Positions 7,444 through 15,670 of a stretch of 24,479 nucleotides of DNA are shown here, piece by piece. The notes below the pieces were generated by a model, which was given only the letters and a program-made list of their open reading frames with translations, did not search any database and was not told the origin of the DNA. The stretch comes from an uncultured bacterium (GTDB lineage Bacteria > Patescibacteriota > Minisyncoccia > Phycocordibacterales > CAIZLB01). Each line of letters opens with the position of its first letter. Positions within the stretch are counted from its first letter, which is position 1. A program made the translations under genes and the position numbers. Where the stretch lies: assembly GCA_903864515.1 (NCBI GenBank), contig CAIPFZ010000011.1, forward strand, positions 1 through 24,479, written 5' to 3'.

Positions 7444-7773
7444 AGTTACTACTTTCTTCAGTACAAAAGTAGGTTAATCCAACTATGGTGGTTGGCGAAA
7501 CCGAGCAACATCGTTAACGTTGCTCATCTTATGGAATTTGAAATTGTTTTTTTTAATTCCTTGGATTATATTCAACCCCACCTACACAAACACCAAAAGA
7601 AAACGGATTGAGAGGATGACACGAGTGTTTCAAAAACTCTCTCCTCTAAATGTCATCTTTCTTGATTGGTATTTCTATGGCGTCTGTGTAAATGTGGTTG
7701 ATTAATTGTAAAGTCAGGAGATAGAATTATGTGGATGATTATTTACCACTAAAATGATAATATTATAAATATC
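7444..7773 (+). other. Hairpin-rich spacer 4 and upstream region of the 978-aa gene
   Basis: No gene is visible. Stems: CTACTTT/AAAGTAG (7449-7472), CCAAC/GTTGG (7479-7495), GAGCAAC/GTTGCTC (7503-7525, perfect 7 bp), GGAATT/AATTCC (7533-7560, with a T8 run inside the loop) and GATGACA/TGTCATC (7615-7657), which competes with AGAGGA/TCCTCT (7611-7647). A TATTAT hexamer (7761-7766) ends 7 bases before the next ATG. Confidence 0.55.
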
Positions 7774-10710
7774 ATGCGTGAATCAAATTTCAATCCTCCT
7801 CCGTATACATTAGAAGATCATAATGATGAACCAGGTCTACTGGGTGAAAACACTGGCAATAATCCAGAAACTCTTAAGTATGGATATGAAAATGTTAGAG
7901 AGGAAGTAGCGGAAGAAGCATATGATTCCGTTTGCGATGTATTGGATGATCCTGAAAAGGAAAAGGAAGTTGATTTAATTTGGAATGAAAAATACAAAGA
8001 GGACCCATCTCTTTTCTGGGAGCAGGAAAGTATTACTTTTCTCAAGAGTCTCAGTGCAGGGGAGCGTGTTAGATTGTTGCAACAAGCATCTCGTTTTGTG
8101 ACAGCACGTCCACAAGACGCTTTTTGGTATTGTCAAAACTTCCCAGAGGATATCATGGCACTCGCTGGGAGATTTTTTGATAGTTCAGGCCCCGAAACGA
8201 CAGCGGAGTTTAAGCTACTAGCTCTTTTGGTTGACCAAATCGAAATATCATCCCCAGGTTTATTTAATAGCGCAAGATGGATTGGTCAATATAGAAGAGC
8301 GCATGAACGTAGAAAGATAGCAGTTGATTTTGTACTATATCCAGAAGAATATTATTTATCACATAAGATAGCTGAGATTGATAAGGAAGCTTCAAGGGAT
8401 TATTTTGCCGTATTGGATGAAGCGAGTAAGTCAGATCTTGATGGTGGACATCGATTATTAGATACTAAAAAAATGTTTGGTGAGTCATTTGAAAAAATGG
8501 AGGCAGAAGATAAGTTGTATTTTTTAAAATTAATAATAGCTACTCTTCATAACAGCATGGTTGAGGATGAAACCTATAATAGTCAGTTTACAGCGGAGTC
8601 TGTTAGGTTTCTTAAAAATGTAAAAGGTCACAATGTAGCTCATTCTATGCTTTATGGAACCAGACAACCCAGCTCCACTTATGATCAAGCTCAAGAACAT
8701 TATGACTGGGAGATGAATAATACATCTGCCGTCGGGGGCGACATAGAAGAATATCCTTTCCACCGCATGCTCCTTCGTGCTATTCATAAAGTTGAAAGTG
8801 TGGTCCGCTCTATGGATGAAGATCAGAGAGATGATTTGTACGCGGATTTGAAATATATGACGGAGACGCTTGTTGATTTGTGGGATAAGAACAGAAATCC
8901 AATATTTGCTAATGCTATTGCCGAAAGTTTGACCATACTGGATGCAACTTATTCTGCAAGGTTATTGCTTGATAAAGTAAAACACGAAAAGCGAGATAAG
9001 ACTGCACTCTCTGCAATTTTATACCGATTAGAATTTGGACAAATTGGAATATCAAAGGATGGTGTAAAATATTTGGAAAGAATGTATGATCTTGGGGAAT
9101 ATAATAATCCAGACTATTTTGTAAATAGACTTACCTCAAAAGGGGAGATGGGTATATTTAATGGAGAAAATAAACTTGTCAGGTTCTTTTATCTTGAAGA
9201 TTTTAAAGATGAAAATCGTGACGATGTTATTCACCCAGCTGTTTTGGAATTTGCATATGATACATTGTTTGTTCCAAAAGAAAATGAAACAGATGAAGAG
9301 CGTCAGCAACGTCTCGGTTTCTTGGAAGAATTCAAGACTTCCTATTTTGATTTCTATGATCAAAAGTTTTTAGATAGAACGGGGGTTCGTTTCAATAATC
9401 TGAATTTTAAAGAGCAAGGTTCATTTTTGTTATTTTCTAAATCAGTTGGTGAATCAGTAAAAGAAAAATTGTATGACTTTTGTCAGCAAAACGGAGAGAA
9501 GGGAATTAGATTATTCTTGTTAATAAATCAGAAAGATTTTCTATTGGGTCAGAAACTACTAGGTATGTCAGAAATGTTTGATGGTGAAATATTGAGTATT
9601 GTCATTGATAAAATTTCATCAATACTTGGACAATTAGAGAATGTAAGTGATTTTGTCGATGGCGATAAAAGATTGCAAAAGGCTGTTCATGCGAAGCTTC
9701 CAGATATTCAAAGAAAAATTATTCTTAAGGCCCTCTCTGTTGTTGAGGATGCCTTTGCTACAGCCTCATCAGAGTATGATGATGAATCAAAGGCAAATAA
9801 GATACTCAAAAAACTTTCCAATATAAACACAGAAGCTGTACTTCTCGGTTCAACTTTATCTACTATGAGAAAAATGGATTTTGAATCCCCAATTAATTTA
9901 TTTGACAATTTTTCTGAAACCGGATTATATGACTATGAAGGTTATGAATTTTCAAGTGATGAATTGGCGCAAATTAGATCAATATATGAGCAAAATTATG
10001 CCGATGCACCAGAGATGATGGAGATGTTATATGCGGGTTTTTTGAAAAAGATAAAAGAGCAAAGAACTGAATTTAAAGTAATTAAGCAAAAAGGAAAGGT
10101 TGTGGCGATTTGTGGATTTGAACATCTAGACGATGGTAGTATTTATTTTGGAAAATTTAACATCGATCCTTCATATAGAGGATCAGAGATTGGTAAGGAG
10201 ATGATGGAGAATACTCTAGATGAATTTGCTCGTATGGATTTAATACGTGCCGATTGTAATGTTGAAGCTCCGGTTGCTTCAAACTATGTTGAGAGAGGTT
10301 TCGTCATTACTCGTGCTTATGATGATATAGATAACATTAAGAGCTTGCAGATAGTTGAAAATACAAGTATGAACGATCATTTTAATAGTAAAGGATGGTC
10401 TGATTATTATATAAAAAAGCAAGCTGTCTCTGGAGAGATGGTTAAGCTTGAAGGAGGAAAGTTTTTAGTATATGCATGTCCAGTTGATCAAGTTAAAAGT
10501 GCACCGTTTTCTGTATTGGAGTCTGTTGATGATGATGGGTTTAGATATGTTGCAACTAGATACATACGAGAAAGGTCTGCTGATGCTAATGGAGGGGATG
10601 CTTTAGCATATCTTGTATTTGAAAAAGTAGAGGAAAAAGAATTTGAAAAATATACAAACAAATTTACCAGGCCTCAGGTGGTTGAGACAGGGCATGGGAT
10701 TTTTGTGTAG
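7774..10710 (+). CDS. Large protein with C-terminal GNAT acetyltransferase domain
   Basis: A 978-aa, acidic, mostly helical protein without signal peptide or TM segments. Residues 1-720 show no domain I can name. Residues about 730-850 have the GNAT fold: a helical start (ELAQIRSIYEQNY), strands TEFKVIKQKGKVVAICGFEH and SIYFGKFNIDP, then the acetyl-CoA loop YRGSEIGKEMME and the later segment ASNYVERGFV. GNAT enzymes transfer acetyl from acetyl-CoA to amines of proteins or small molecules. The loop should read R-G-x-G-x-G, but the middle Gly is Glu here, so binding may be weakened. A further C-terminal region (about 855-978) follows. The ATG is about 7 bases after a TATTAT hexamer with no Shine-Dalgarno, so the mRNA may be leaderless. 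Substrate unknown; conspicuously long for a GNAT protein. Confidence 0.8.
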   Translation: MRESNFNPPPYTLEDHNDEPGLLGENTGNNPETLKYGYENVREEVAEEAYDSVCDVLDDPEKEKEVDLIWNEKYKEDPSLFWEQESITFLKSLSAGERVRLLQQASRFVTARPQDAFWYCQNFPEDIMALAGRFFDSSGPETTAEFKLLALLVDQIEISSPGLFNSARWIGQYRRAHERRKIAVDFVLYPEEYYLSHKIAEIDKEASRDYFAVLDEASKSDLDGGHRLLDTKKMFGESFEKMEAEDKLYFLKLIIATLHNSMVEDETYNSQFTAESVRFLKNVKGHNVAHSMLYGTRQPSSTYDQAQEHYDWEMNNTSAVGGDIEEYPFHRMLLRAIHKVESVVRSMDEDQRDDLYADLKYMTETLVDLWDKNRNPIFANAIAESLTILDATYSARLLLDKVKHEKRDKTALSAILYRLEFGQIGISKDGVKYLERMYDLGEYNNPDYFVNRLTSKGEMGIFNGENKLVRFFYLEDFKDENRDDVIHPAVLEFAYDTLFVPKENETDEERQQRLGFLEEFKTSYFDFYDQKFLDRTGVRFNNLNFKEQGSFLLFSKSVGESVKEKLYDFCQQNGEKGIRLFLLINQKDFLLGQKLLGMSEMFDGEILSIVIDKISSILGQLENVSDFVDGDKRLQKAVHAKLPDIQRKIILKALSVVEDAFATASSEYDDESKANKILKKLSNINTEAVLLGSTLSTMRKMDFESPINLFDNFSETGLYDYEGYEFSSDELAQIRSIYEQNYADAPEMMEMLYAGFLKKIKEQRTEFKVIKQKGKVVAICGFEHLDDGSIYFGKFNIDPSYRGSEIGKEMMENTLDEFARMDLIRADCNVEAPVASNYVERGFVITRAYDDIDNIKSLQIVENTSMNDHFNSKGWSDYYIKKQAVSGEMVKLEGGKFLVYACPVDQVKSAPFSVLESVDDDGFRYVATRYIRERSADANGGDALAYLVFEKVEEKEFEKYTNKFTRPQVVETGHGIFV

Positions 10711-10733
10711 AGGATATTCTTTTTGATCTGAAG

Positions 10734-10785
10734 TGTCTAATCGTATCATTTTGATACGATTAGACAGTCTAAGTGATACGATTAA
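10734..10785. terminator. Strong bidirectional terminator with a third repeat arm
   Basis: A perfect 15-bp stem (10734-10748 with 10752-10766) with a TTT loop separates the convergent 978-aa and 186-aa genes. A third copy of TGATACGATTA (10774-10784) can pair with the same left arm, so two alternative hairpins are possible. The last copy is followed by ATTTTA. Confidence 0.7.
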
Positions 10786-10791
10786 TTTTAC

Positions 10792-11352
10792 CTAACCTTC
10801 CATCCCAACCCTTCTCGTCACCTCCTCCAGTATATCTGGATGATACTTTTCAATATCCCGGAGTATGTCTGCCACAGGAAATTGCTTTGACCACATCACA
10901 GCGCGTTCAATCAAATCACTTTTATCCTTTGGAAAACCTTCTGGTGCATTTGGGTATCTGTATATTGTTATCAGGCCCTTTTTTTCAAGATCGAGAAGGC
11001 TTTTAAGAACGTCTTCAATTTTTGTTTCTTCTAGTACTTCGCAATTATGCTCGCATACCAATTCTTCTTTGAATGAAGTTACTCTGCTTTTGAAATCTGA
11101 TCCATCTAGGGTGTAGACAGATCCCGATTTATTTTCAGCGGAGTATTCTAAAGAATTTTGAAATCTCTCTATAATGCAAGGTTGGCTATTAATGAAGCCG
11201 ACTTGATTAACAAGGTCGCCCTCGGTTCCTATAAAAATTAAAGCATGTTCTGGCTTTGACATCGCATATACCCAAGGTTTTCCATGGGTGCTAATACGAG
11301 TTTCAATTATTTTTAAGTTTTGTGCTTTTGAAGCGTGATATACGTGGGGCAT
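10792..11352 (-). CDS. Unknown 186-aa protein, possible ADP-ribosyltransferase-like fold
   Basis: The N-terminus reads YHASKAQNLKIIETRISTHGKPWVYAM (about 5-31), a pattern seen in small uncharacterised bacterial proteins that begin with YHxS, a loop ending in EPRxS and then a GxxVYA strand. It recalls the nucleotide-binding start of ADP-ribosyltransferase-like folds, but no catalytic glutamate motif is clear and I do not assign a function. The C-terminal part (about 125-186) is helical and charged. No TM segments. It converges on the 978-aa gene; its start lies in an AT-rich stretch with no Shine-Dalgarno. The coding call is good because the frame is long and its composition is ordinary for the window. 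Confidence 0.75.
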   Translation of the reverse strand: MPHVYHASKAQNLKIIETRISTHGKPWVYAMSKPEHALIFIGTEGDLVNQVGFINSQPCIIERFQNSLEYSAENKSGSVYTLDGSDFKSRVTSFKEELVCEHNCEVLEETKIEDVLKSLLDLEKKGLITIYRYPNAPEGFPKDKSDLIERAVMWSKQFPVADILRDIEKYHPDILEEVTRRVGMEG

Positions 11353-11411
11353 GATGAATGTATTGTAGCACGGGGTTCGTTATCAATGTTAGAGCAATAA
11401 ATCATTAAAAT

Positions 11412-11452
11412 GAAAAGGACCTTCGCGAGAAGGACTGTTGAAGATCCTTTTC
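11412..11452 (-). terminator. Terminator or structured 3' end of the 75-aa gene
   Basis: GAAAAGGA (11412-11419) pairs with TCCTTTTC (11445-11452) and encloses CCTTC-GCGA-GAAGG (11420-11433, a GNRA loop). On the minus strand it lies 27 bases past the stop at 11480 and is followed by ATTTTAATG, so it can act as a terminator for that gene. Confidence 0.5.
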
Positions 11453-11479
11453 ACGGAGGTCTGGGGTGTCCAGTCAACA

Positions 11480-11707
11480 TCAAAGCGAGTTGATGATGTG
11501 GGCAATGTTGGCGAGCATGAGGGTGTTGCGGTGGTGTGTTATTGGTTCTTTGGATTCAATCACACTATCGGCAGCAGCAGTGACTAATGTTTTTACATAG
11601 TCCTGCTGATCTGGGTCAAGCTCCTTCTTCCTGTTTATGCCCCTGTAGATGAAGGTGCCGACTATGTGATGGATTTCAAATACGAAGTTCTTGGCGTTGG
11701 TGGTCAT
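11480..11707 (-). CDS. Small protein of unknown function, 75 aa
   Basis: A soluble, helical 75-aa protein (IHHIVGTFIYRG, then DPDQQDYVKTLVTAAADSVI, then a helix LMLANIAHIINSL). I do not recognise it. Support for a real gene comes from context: a near-consensus promoter at 11822-11850 on the same strand, a leader of about 110 nt and a hairpin after the stop. The start ATG at 11707 is preceded by a run of Thr/Val-like codons in the same frame, so a nearby alternative start cannot be excluded. Confidence 0.6.
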   Translation of the reverse strand: MTTNAKNFVFEIHHIVGTFIYRGINRKKELDPDQQDYVKTLVTAAADSVIESKEPITHHRNTLMLANIAHIINSL

Positions 11708-11821
11708 GGTGGTGATAATGGTTAGGTTCAGGTTGAAGTCACAATCGGAGGCAGGGTGCCTTGATTTGTAACGACAATCCTAAATCAAACCATGTCTTAG
11801 ACGGGGAACTTAGCTTTCAAT

Positions 11822-11850
11822 ATAATAACACTGTACTGGGGGTACGTCAA
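11822..11850 (-). promoter_or_regulatory. Promoter of the 75-aa gene
   Basis: On the minus strand TTGACG (11845-11850) and TATTAT (11822-11827) are separated by 17 bases; it is one of the best promoter matches in the window. Confidence 0.6.
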
Positions 11851-11900
11851 GTCTAATGCTGAGGCAAATTAAGTTGTCACTGATGTATACTAAGTACACA

Positions 11901-12122
11901 ATGAAAGATATAAAATTAATATGTTTTGATCTAGACAAAACCCTTATTAAACAAAATAGTTGGTGCGAACTTAATTTTGCGTTGGGTATTAGTAGGGAAG
12001 AGGATGAAACTTTATTTCAATAATATAAAAATAAGAAAATATCTTATGACGAACGGAATAGTATTTTATTAGAGAAATATAAAGTAAGTGGAAAACTATG
12101 GATAGTGTTCGAACTTAAGTAA
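11901..12122 (+). pseudogene. Decayed HAD-family phosphatase, N-terminal fragment
   Basis: The frame starts MKDIKLICFDLDKTLI, which is the HAD motif I (DxD: D10, D12) of the phosphoserine-phosphatase-like group, and continues with SWCELNFALGISREEDE. A TAA at codon 41 (12021-12023) interrupts it, but the frame after the stop (YKNKKISYDERNSILLEKY) still reads like the next helices of the same family. A second stop ends it at 12122, and motifs II to IV are missing. So this is a truncated and interrupted remnant. From 12123 to 12270 I see nothing. Confidence 0.7.
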
Positions 12123-12283
12123 TGGTAATAAACCGTGTTTATAAACCTGAAGTATTAGATTGAGTAAAGAGATTGTGAGACACACTACGTGTTCCATACT
12201 ATTTTTTCCTTTAATTGAATTTAATAGAGATTAGACATAGGATACAGTGTGTGTTTATATGGATAAGCTGATATAATTAGCAT

Positions 12284-13456
12284 ATGAATAAAAGTATTAT
12301 TTTTCTAAAAAGTTTTGCACTATATTTATTATGTCTTTTATATCTATTGCTTGTTGTTGAATTTTCATGGGGCTTCTCGTCAATTTTTCCGTTTTTTGAA
12401 TTTAATTTTTATACCACTTTACTATTCGCATTGTTTTTTTCTGTTTGGATATTTTATCTAAATTTAAAAATCAATAGGAAGTTTGTTGCAGTTGTTTTTA
12501 TTGCGCAAGTAGTTTCCCTAGCAATTGTTCCTGGGGGATATTTTTATCCAATTGGGTTAGAGTCTCTCTATTTTGTTTCTTCGTTTTTGTGTTTATATGT
12601 TCTTTCAATATGTCTCAACAAGACATTTGATAAAGTTTTAATAAATAAAAAATTATCAAATGTATTAATTATTATTTGTGTGCCCCTGTTTGTATATTTA
12701 TTTTATTTAACAGTAAATGAGTATTATACTTATAAAAATGAAAAAATATTTCTTACGGAAGCAAATGATTATCCTTATAAAAATGCGATCGAATATATCT
12801 CCAAAGAATCTGTTTACTTACAAAATTGTTCTAAATATTTGATGCCATTTAGGAAAGAAGCCTGCGAGTATCTTGTAAATAGAAGTGTTGAACAGCTTGG
12901 GAAGGTTGTTGAAAAAAGAGAAGATTTTGAATTAAAATATAAAGATCTATTGCAGAATCCAATAAACAAAGGAGTTGGAATCGATGATGTATTTGCGGGC
13001 GGATTTACTTTGTGTAATGGTATACCAGAAAGATTTGGAGATTATATTATGGAGTATTCTTCTGTTCGAAATCATGAATCAAACACAATTCGTGAAGTAA
13101 TTCTTACAGATGAAAAAATAAATATCAGATATAGTAATGGAGTCGATTGGGAAAGCAGTATAGAGGTTGAATTATATAGATCATCGCCCAATAATAAGGC
13201 TAATCCTTATTATCATGATTATGATTTGTTTGAAAAAGAAAAAAATGGTTCTTTTCCTGTGTATAAAGAAAAAAGAGAATTCAATAGTATTTTTGTTTTA
13301 GGTCACGATCCGAAATATCAAAAGTATGTAGAAGAAATTGGAAAAGCTATTATTGATATTTGTGAAAAGCAGCCCGTAATGATTATAAGGGAAGAAGATA
13401 TGATGCCAGACAAAGAGCATGAAAGTTGGTGGAAGAGAACGAAATATATATATTAA
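12284..13456 (+). CDS. Membrane protein of unknown function, paralogue 1
   Basis: A 390-aa protein with about five hydrophobic segments in the first 150 residues (roughly 8-28, 41-60, 67-83, 86-107 and 123-143) and a large C-terminal soluble domain. The soluble domain has two cysteines in CSKYLMPFRKEAC, then LKYKDLLQNPIN, FTLCNGIPERFGDY, RNHESNT and DxxRSSPNNKANPYY-like segments that recur in the next gene, and ends with EEIGKAIIDIC. Even the number of cysteines agrees, so disulphides in an exported domain are plausible. No known family comes to mind. A TATAAT hexamer (12272-12277) ends 6 bases before the ATG, so transcription would begin at or next to the start codon. Confidence 0.78.
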   Translation: MNKSIIFLKSFALYLLCLLYLLLVVEFSWGFSSIFPFFEFNFYTTLLFALFFSVWIFYLNLKINRKFVAVVFIAQVVSLAIVPGGYFYPIGLESLYFVSSFLCLYVLSICLNKTFDKVLINKKLSNVLIIICVPLFVYLFYLTVNEYYTYKNEKIFLTEANDYPYKNAIEYISKESVYLQNCSKYLMPFRKEACEYLVNRSVEQLGKVVEKREDFELKYKDLLQNPINKGVGIDDVFAGGFTLCNGIPERFGDYIMEYSSVRNHESNTIREVILTDEKINIRYSNGVDWESSIEVELYRSSPNNKANPYYHDYDLFEKEKNGSFPVYKEKREFNSIFVLGHDPKYQKYVEEIGKAIIDICEKQPVMIIREEDMMPDKEHESWWKRTKYIY

Positions 13457-13665
13457 AATTGACTGCTGGATAGGGTGCATAATTTAATAAATTAGCTTAT
13501 GGATACGTTGGAATTTGTGAATGTACTTAAAAAAGTTTTCACCTTGTAGGTAGAGCGCATTCTGTGTCTGAAGATGGGGGTGAATGGTTATATTACAGTA
13601 TTATTTTTTGTGGCCAGATACTATTAAACTTACATTTTAAATAAAAAGCATGATATGATTTATAT

Positions 13666-14823
13666 ATGATAAAAACATTAGATGGTAAAAATATGTTGAA
13701 AAGTTTTATTTTAATAACAATATTTTCAATTTTACATTTACTATATTTTGAAGGAGGAGGGGCTTTCACTTTAGTTGGGGACTTGTATGTATCTATTATT
13801 GTATGTATATTTTTGTCTTATAATATATTTTTCAAAAAAACAAATTTTAAATTTAAAAGAATTCTCATTGTTCTAATTCCTTTGTATATTGTTACTTTTA
13901 ATTTTGTAGAAATGATTTTTCTTTATTTGTATTACTTATCTCTTCTGTTTGCCGCTGTTTTTGTATTGGCTAAAATTTTGGAAGTTGTTTTTAATAAAAT
14001 TAACATAAACAGGTCTTTGCTTACTATGCTTTCAGTCTTAATGTTTTTTGTTGCAATGTCTGCGATTGTCTGTACTCATAGGGAAATTATTATTCACGAT
14101 AAATATAGTAGTCAAATTAGCAATGAGGAATTTTCTAAACGGTGTTCTATGTTTTTATGGCCATCCAGAAAAAGTGGCTGTTACAATCAATTAGCATCAA
14201 ATTTGAAAGAAATTGAAGTAGAAGACGAAAAAAGAAATAAATTTAAATTGAAGTATAAAGATTTATTGCAAGATCCAATCAATGCCTTTGCAAATGAAAA
14301 TCTTTCATTTGGTGTAAATTATGATCCCTATGGACAGTTTACTTTGTGCAAGGGGATACCAAAGGTGTTTGGGGATTTTACCCTGTATTATGCAACTATT
14401 AGAAATCACGAGCCAAATACAATGCCCAGCGAATCAATTCATGCTAGCGACACAGTTTATACTGACGAATCCATAGAATTAAGATATATGGCGAATATCG
14501 AGGATCGTCAGAAACTTATTTACAACGGCCTAGATAATACTATTACAATTTATCTTGACAGATCTTCGCCTAATAATAAGGCAAATCCATATTATATAGA
14601 TCAAAAAACATCTGATTCAAACTTAGATTTATTTAAAAAGACAGAGGAGTTTAATCGTATCGCTGTTAGGAGTCAGCACTTGGAAAATAAAGAAATTGGA
14701 GAAGAAATTGGAAAAACTATTTTAGATATTTGCAGAAATCAACCGGTGATAATTGTGAATGAAGAGAATGAATATGATCCGTCAAGTAAAAAATGGATTC
14801 CGACCAGGAAGCTGATTTATTAA
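13666..14823 (+). CDS. Membrane protein of unknown function, paralogue 2
   Basis: A 385-aa protein with the same plan as its upstream neighbour: about five hydrophobic segments in the first 145 residues and a soluble C-terminal domain. Shared blocks include CSMFLWPSRKSGC, LKYKDLLQDPIN, FTLCKGIPKVFGDF, RNHEPNT, DRSSPNNKANPYY and EEIGKTILDIC. The N-terminal membrane parts differ more than the C-terminal domains. This is an old tandem duplication in which the soluble domain is under constraint. TATGAT (13654-13659) ends 6 bases before the ATG and there is no Shine-Dalgarno, so it is probably transcribed separately as a leaderless mRNA. The 209 bases between the paralogues hold nothing else that I see. 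Confidence 0.78.
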   Translation: MIKTLDGKNMLKSFILITIFSILHLLYFEGGGAFTLVGDLYVSIIVCIFLSYNIFFKKTNFKFKRILIVLIPLYIVTFNFVEMIFLYLYYLSLLFAAVFVLAKILEVVFNKININRSLLTMLSVLMFFVAMSAIVCTHREIIIHDKYSSQISNEEFSKRCSMFLWPSRKSGCYNQLASNLKEIEVEDEKRNKFKLKYKDLLQDPINAFANENLSFGVNYDPYGQFTLCKGIPKVFGDFTLYYATIRNHEPNTMPSESIHASDTVYTDESIELRYMANIEDRQKLIYNGLDNTITIYLDRSSPNNKANPYYIDQKTSDSNLDLFKKTEEFNRIAVRSQHLENKEIGEEIGKTILDICRNQPVIIVNEENEYDPSSKKWIPTRKLIY

Positions 14824-14860
14824 AATAGTGGAGAGCTCTATTCCTGTCGTTATCTTGTTC

Positions 14861-14908
14861 GCCAAACATAAAGCCACCCCGCATTCGCTTGGTGGCTTTA
14901 TGTTTGGC
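14861..14908. terminator. Strong terminator after the paralogue pair
   Basis: A perfect 18-bp stem (14861-14878 with 14891-14908) with a 12-nt loop lies 37 bases after the stop of the second membrane-protein gene. The plus side continues AGTAATATTTTG. Confidence 0.75.
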
Positions 14909-14911
14909 AGT

Positions 14912-14948
14912 AATATTTTGTATTCTTGGTATCACAATAGGGGAATTA
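14912..14948 (+). repeat. Dispersed repeat R, copy 1
   Basis: A 37-base sequence ending in GGTATCACAATAGGGGAATT, present three times in the same orientation (also 16504-16538 and 17786-17823). Read on the minus strand it resembles the T-arm and acceptor end of a tRNA or tmRNA, the usual target of integrases. Confidence 0.7.
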
Positions 14949-14955
14949 AGCTATA

Positions 14956-15027
14956 GAAATACAAAACCCCACTTTCGTGGGGTGTTGGAGTTTTGGGGAT
15001 TGAACCCACAGCCATTCTCTAGGGCTG
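14956..15027 (-). repeat. 72-bp repeat T, copy 1, with terminator
   Basis: Nearly identical to 15671-15743. On the minus strand it contains CAGCC/GGCTG, a T-arm-like hairpin TGGG-TTCAATC-CCCA and a terminator stem CCCCAC-GAAA-GTGGGG followed by TTTTGTATTTC. The stop codon (TAG) of the 131-aa gene lies inside it. Confidence 0.8.
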
Positions 15028-15414
15028 AGTGACGCTGTCTTTGTTTGGCATCGGGTCTCTGGTCCAGGACATGGGAAGACCTCGGATTATCAAACATGTT
15101 TTGCAATCATCCCCTAGGGTGTAGGTATTGGTGGGGTGAGTACCTTCGGGGGTAGGGGGTAAATCGATAACCTTGAGTATTTCAGATGTCTCGCTACCCA
15201 CGTGATAGACCACTTCTTTGGCCCTAGTGAGTTGCAGGAATACTCCTGTTGCCAGTTCGACCTCGATTGCCTGATTGAACATCTCGCACGTGCAATTTGT
15301 AGTACTCCACATCTGTGCGCTGATGTGAAGCGTATCTTCAACCCAGACTAACCACCCATTAGATAGGGCTTCAGCTAGGATTTTAAACATCACGTTAACA
15401 GTTTCGTATTGCAT
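15019..15414 (-). CDS. Unknown 131-aa protein, cassette gene 1
   Basis: A soluble 131-aa protein that I do not recognise. It begins with a helix (TVNVMFKILAEALSNGWLVW), then strands (DTLHISAQM, QAIEVELATGVFLQLTRAKE), and ends in a proline-rich, ordinary loop region. Three cysteines are present in the middle and later part. The final residues TQP and the stop are encoded by repeat T, exactly as in the gene at 15735-16241, although the two proteins are otherwise unrelated. It has a good promoter at 15511-15537 and a leader of about 90 nt with an 8-bp inverted repeat, and repeat T supplies its terminator. Confidence 0.65.
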   Translation of the reverse strand: MQYETVNVMFKILAEALSNGWLVWVEDTLHISAQMWSTTNCTCEMFNQAIEVELATGVFLQLTRAKEVVYHVGSETSEILKVIDLPPTPEGTHPTNTYTLGDDCKTCLIIRGLPMSWTRDPMPNKDSVTQP

Positions 15415-15438
15415 TTAGATTATTGGTTGTTGTCGTCA

Positions 15439-15471
15439 GATAAAGCCAATGAAGGATTCATGAGCTTTATC
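15439..15471 (-). promoter_or_regulatory. Inverted repeat in the leader of cassette gene 1
   Basis: GATAAAGC (15439-15446) and GCTTTATC (15464-15471) form a perfect 8-bp stem with a 17-nt loop in the 5' leader; it may affect translation or mRNA stability. Confidence 0.4.
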
Positions 15472-15510
15472 CTAACCACAACTGAAATCAGAGAGCTTAG
15501 CTGAAAATAC

Positions 15511-15537
15511 ATTATAACGAATAAACTGTTTTGTCAA
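15511..15537 (-). promoter_or_regulatory. Promoter of cassette gene 1
   Basis: On the minus strand a perfect TTGACA (15532-15537) and a perfect TATAAT (15511-15516), with a short 15-base spacer. The bases after the -35 (AAAC) agree with the promoter of cassette gene 2. Confidence 0.6.
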
Positions 15538-15670
15538 ATTAAAATTCTTCATACAACAAAAATACCCCTACGAATAAGGGTTGTTTTGAATGGTGGACAA
15601 GATGCCAAATTTAACAAATCAGTTTATGGAGGTAGTGGTGTTTGTGAAGAGATGGGGAATTTTAAATATA

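Noticed and set aside
3612..7773. CRISPR array or integron attC array in the spacers
   Set aside because: The hairpins have different sequences and irregular spacing, with no repeated direct unit, and the typical attC core sites were not seen.
14985..15027. A tRNA gene in repeat T
   Set aside because: Only a T-arm-like hairpin and one other 5-bp stem are present; there is no D-arm, no proper anticodon loop and no acceptor pairing.
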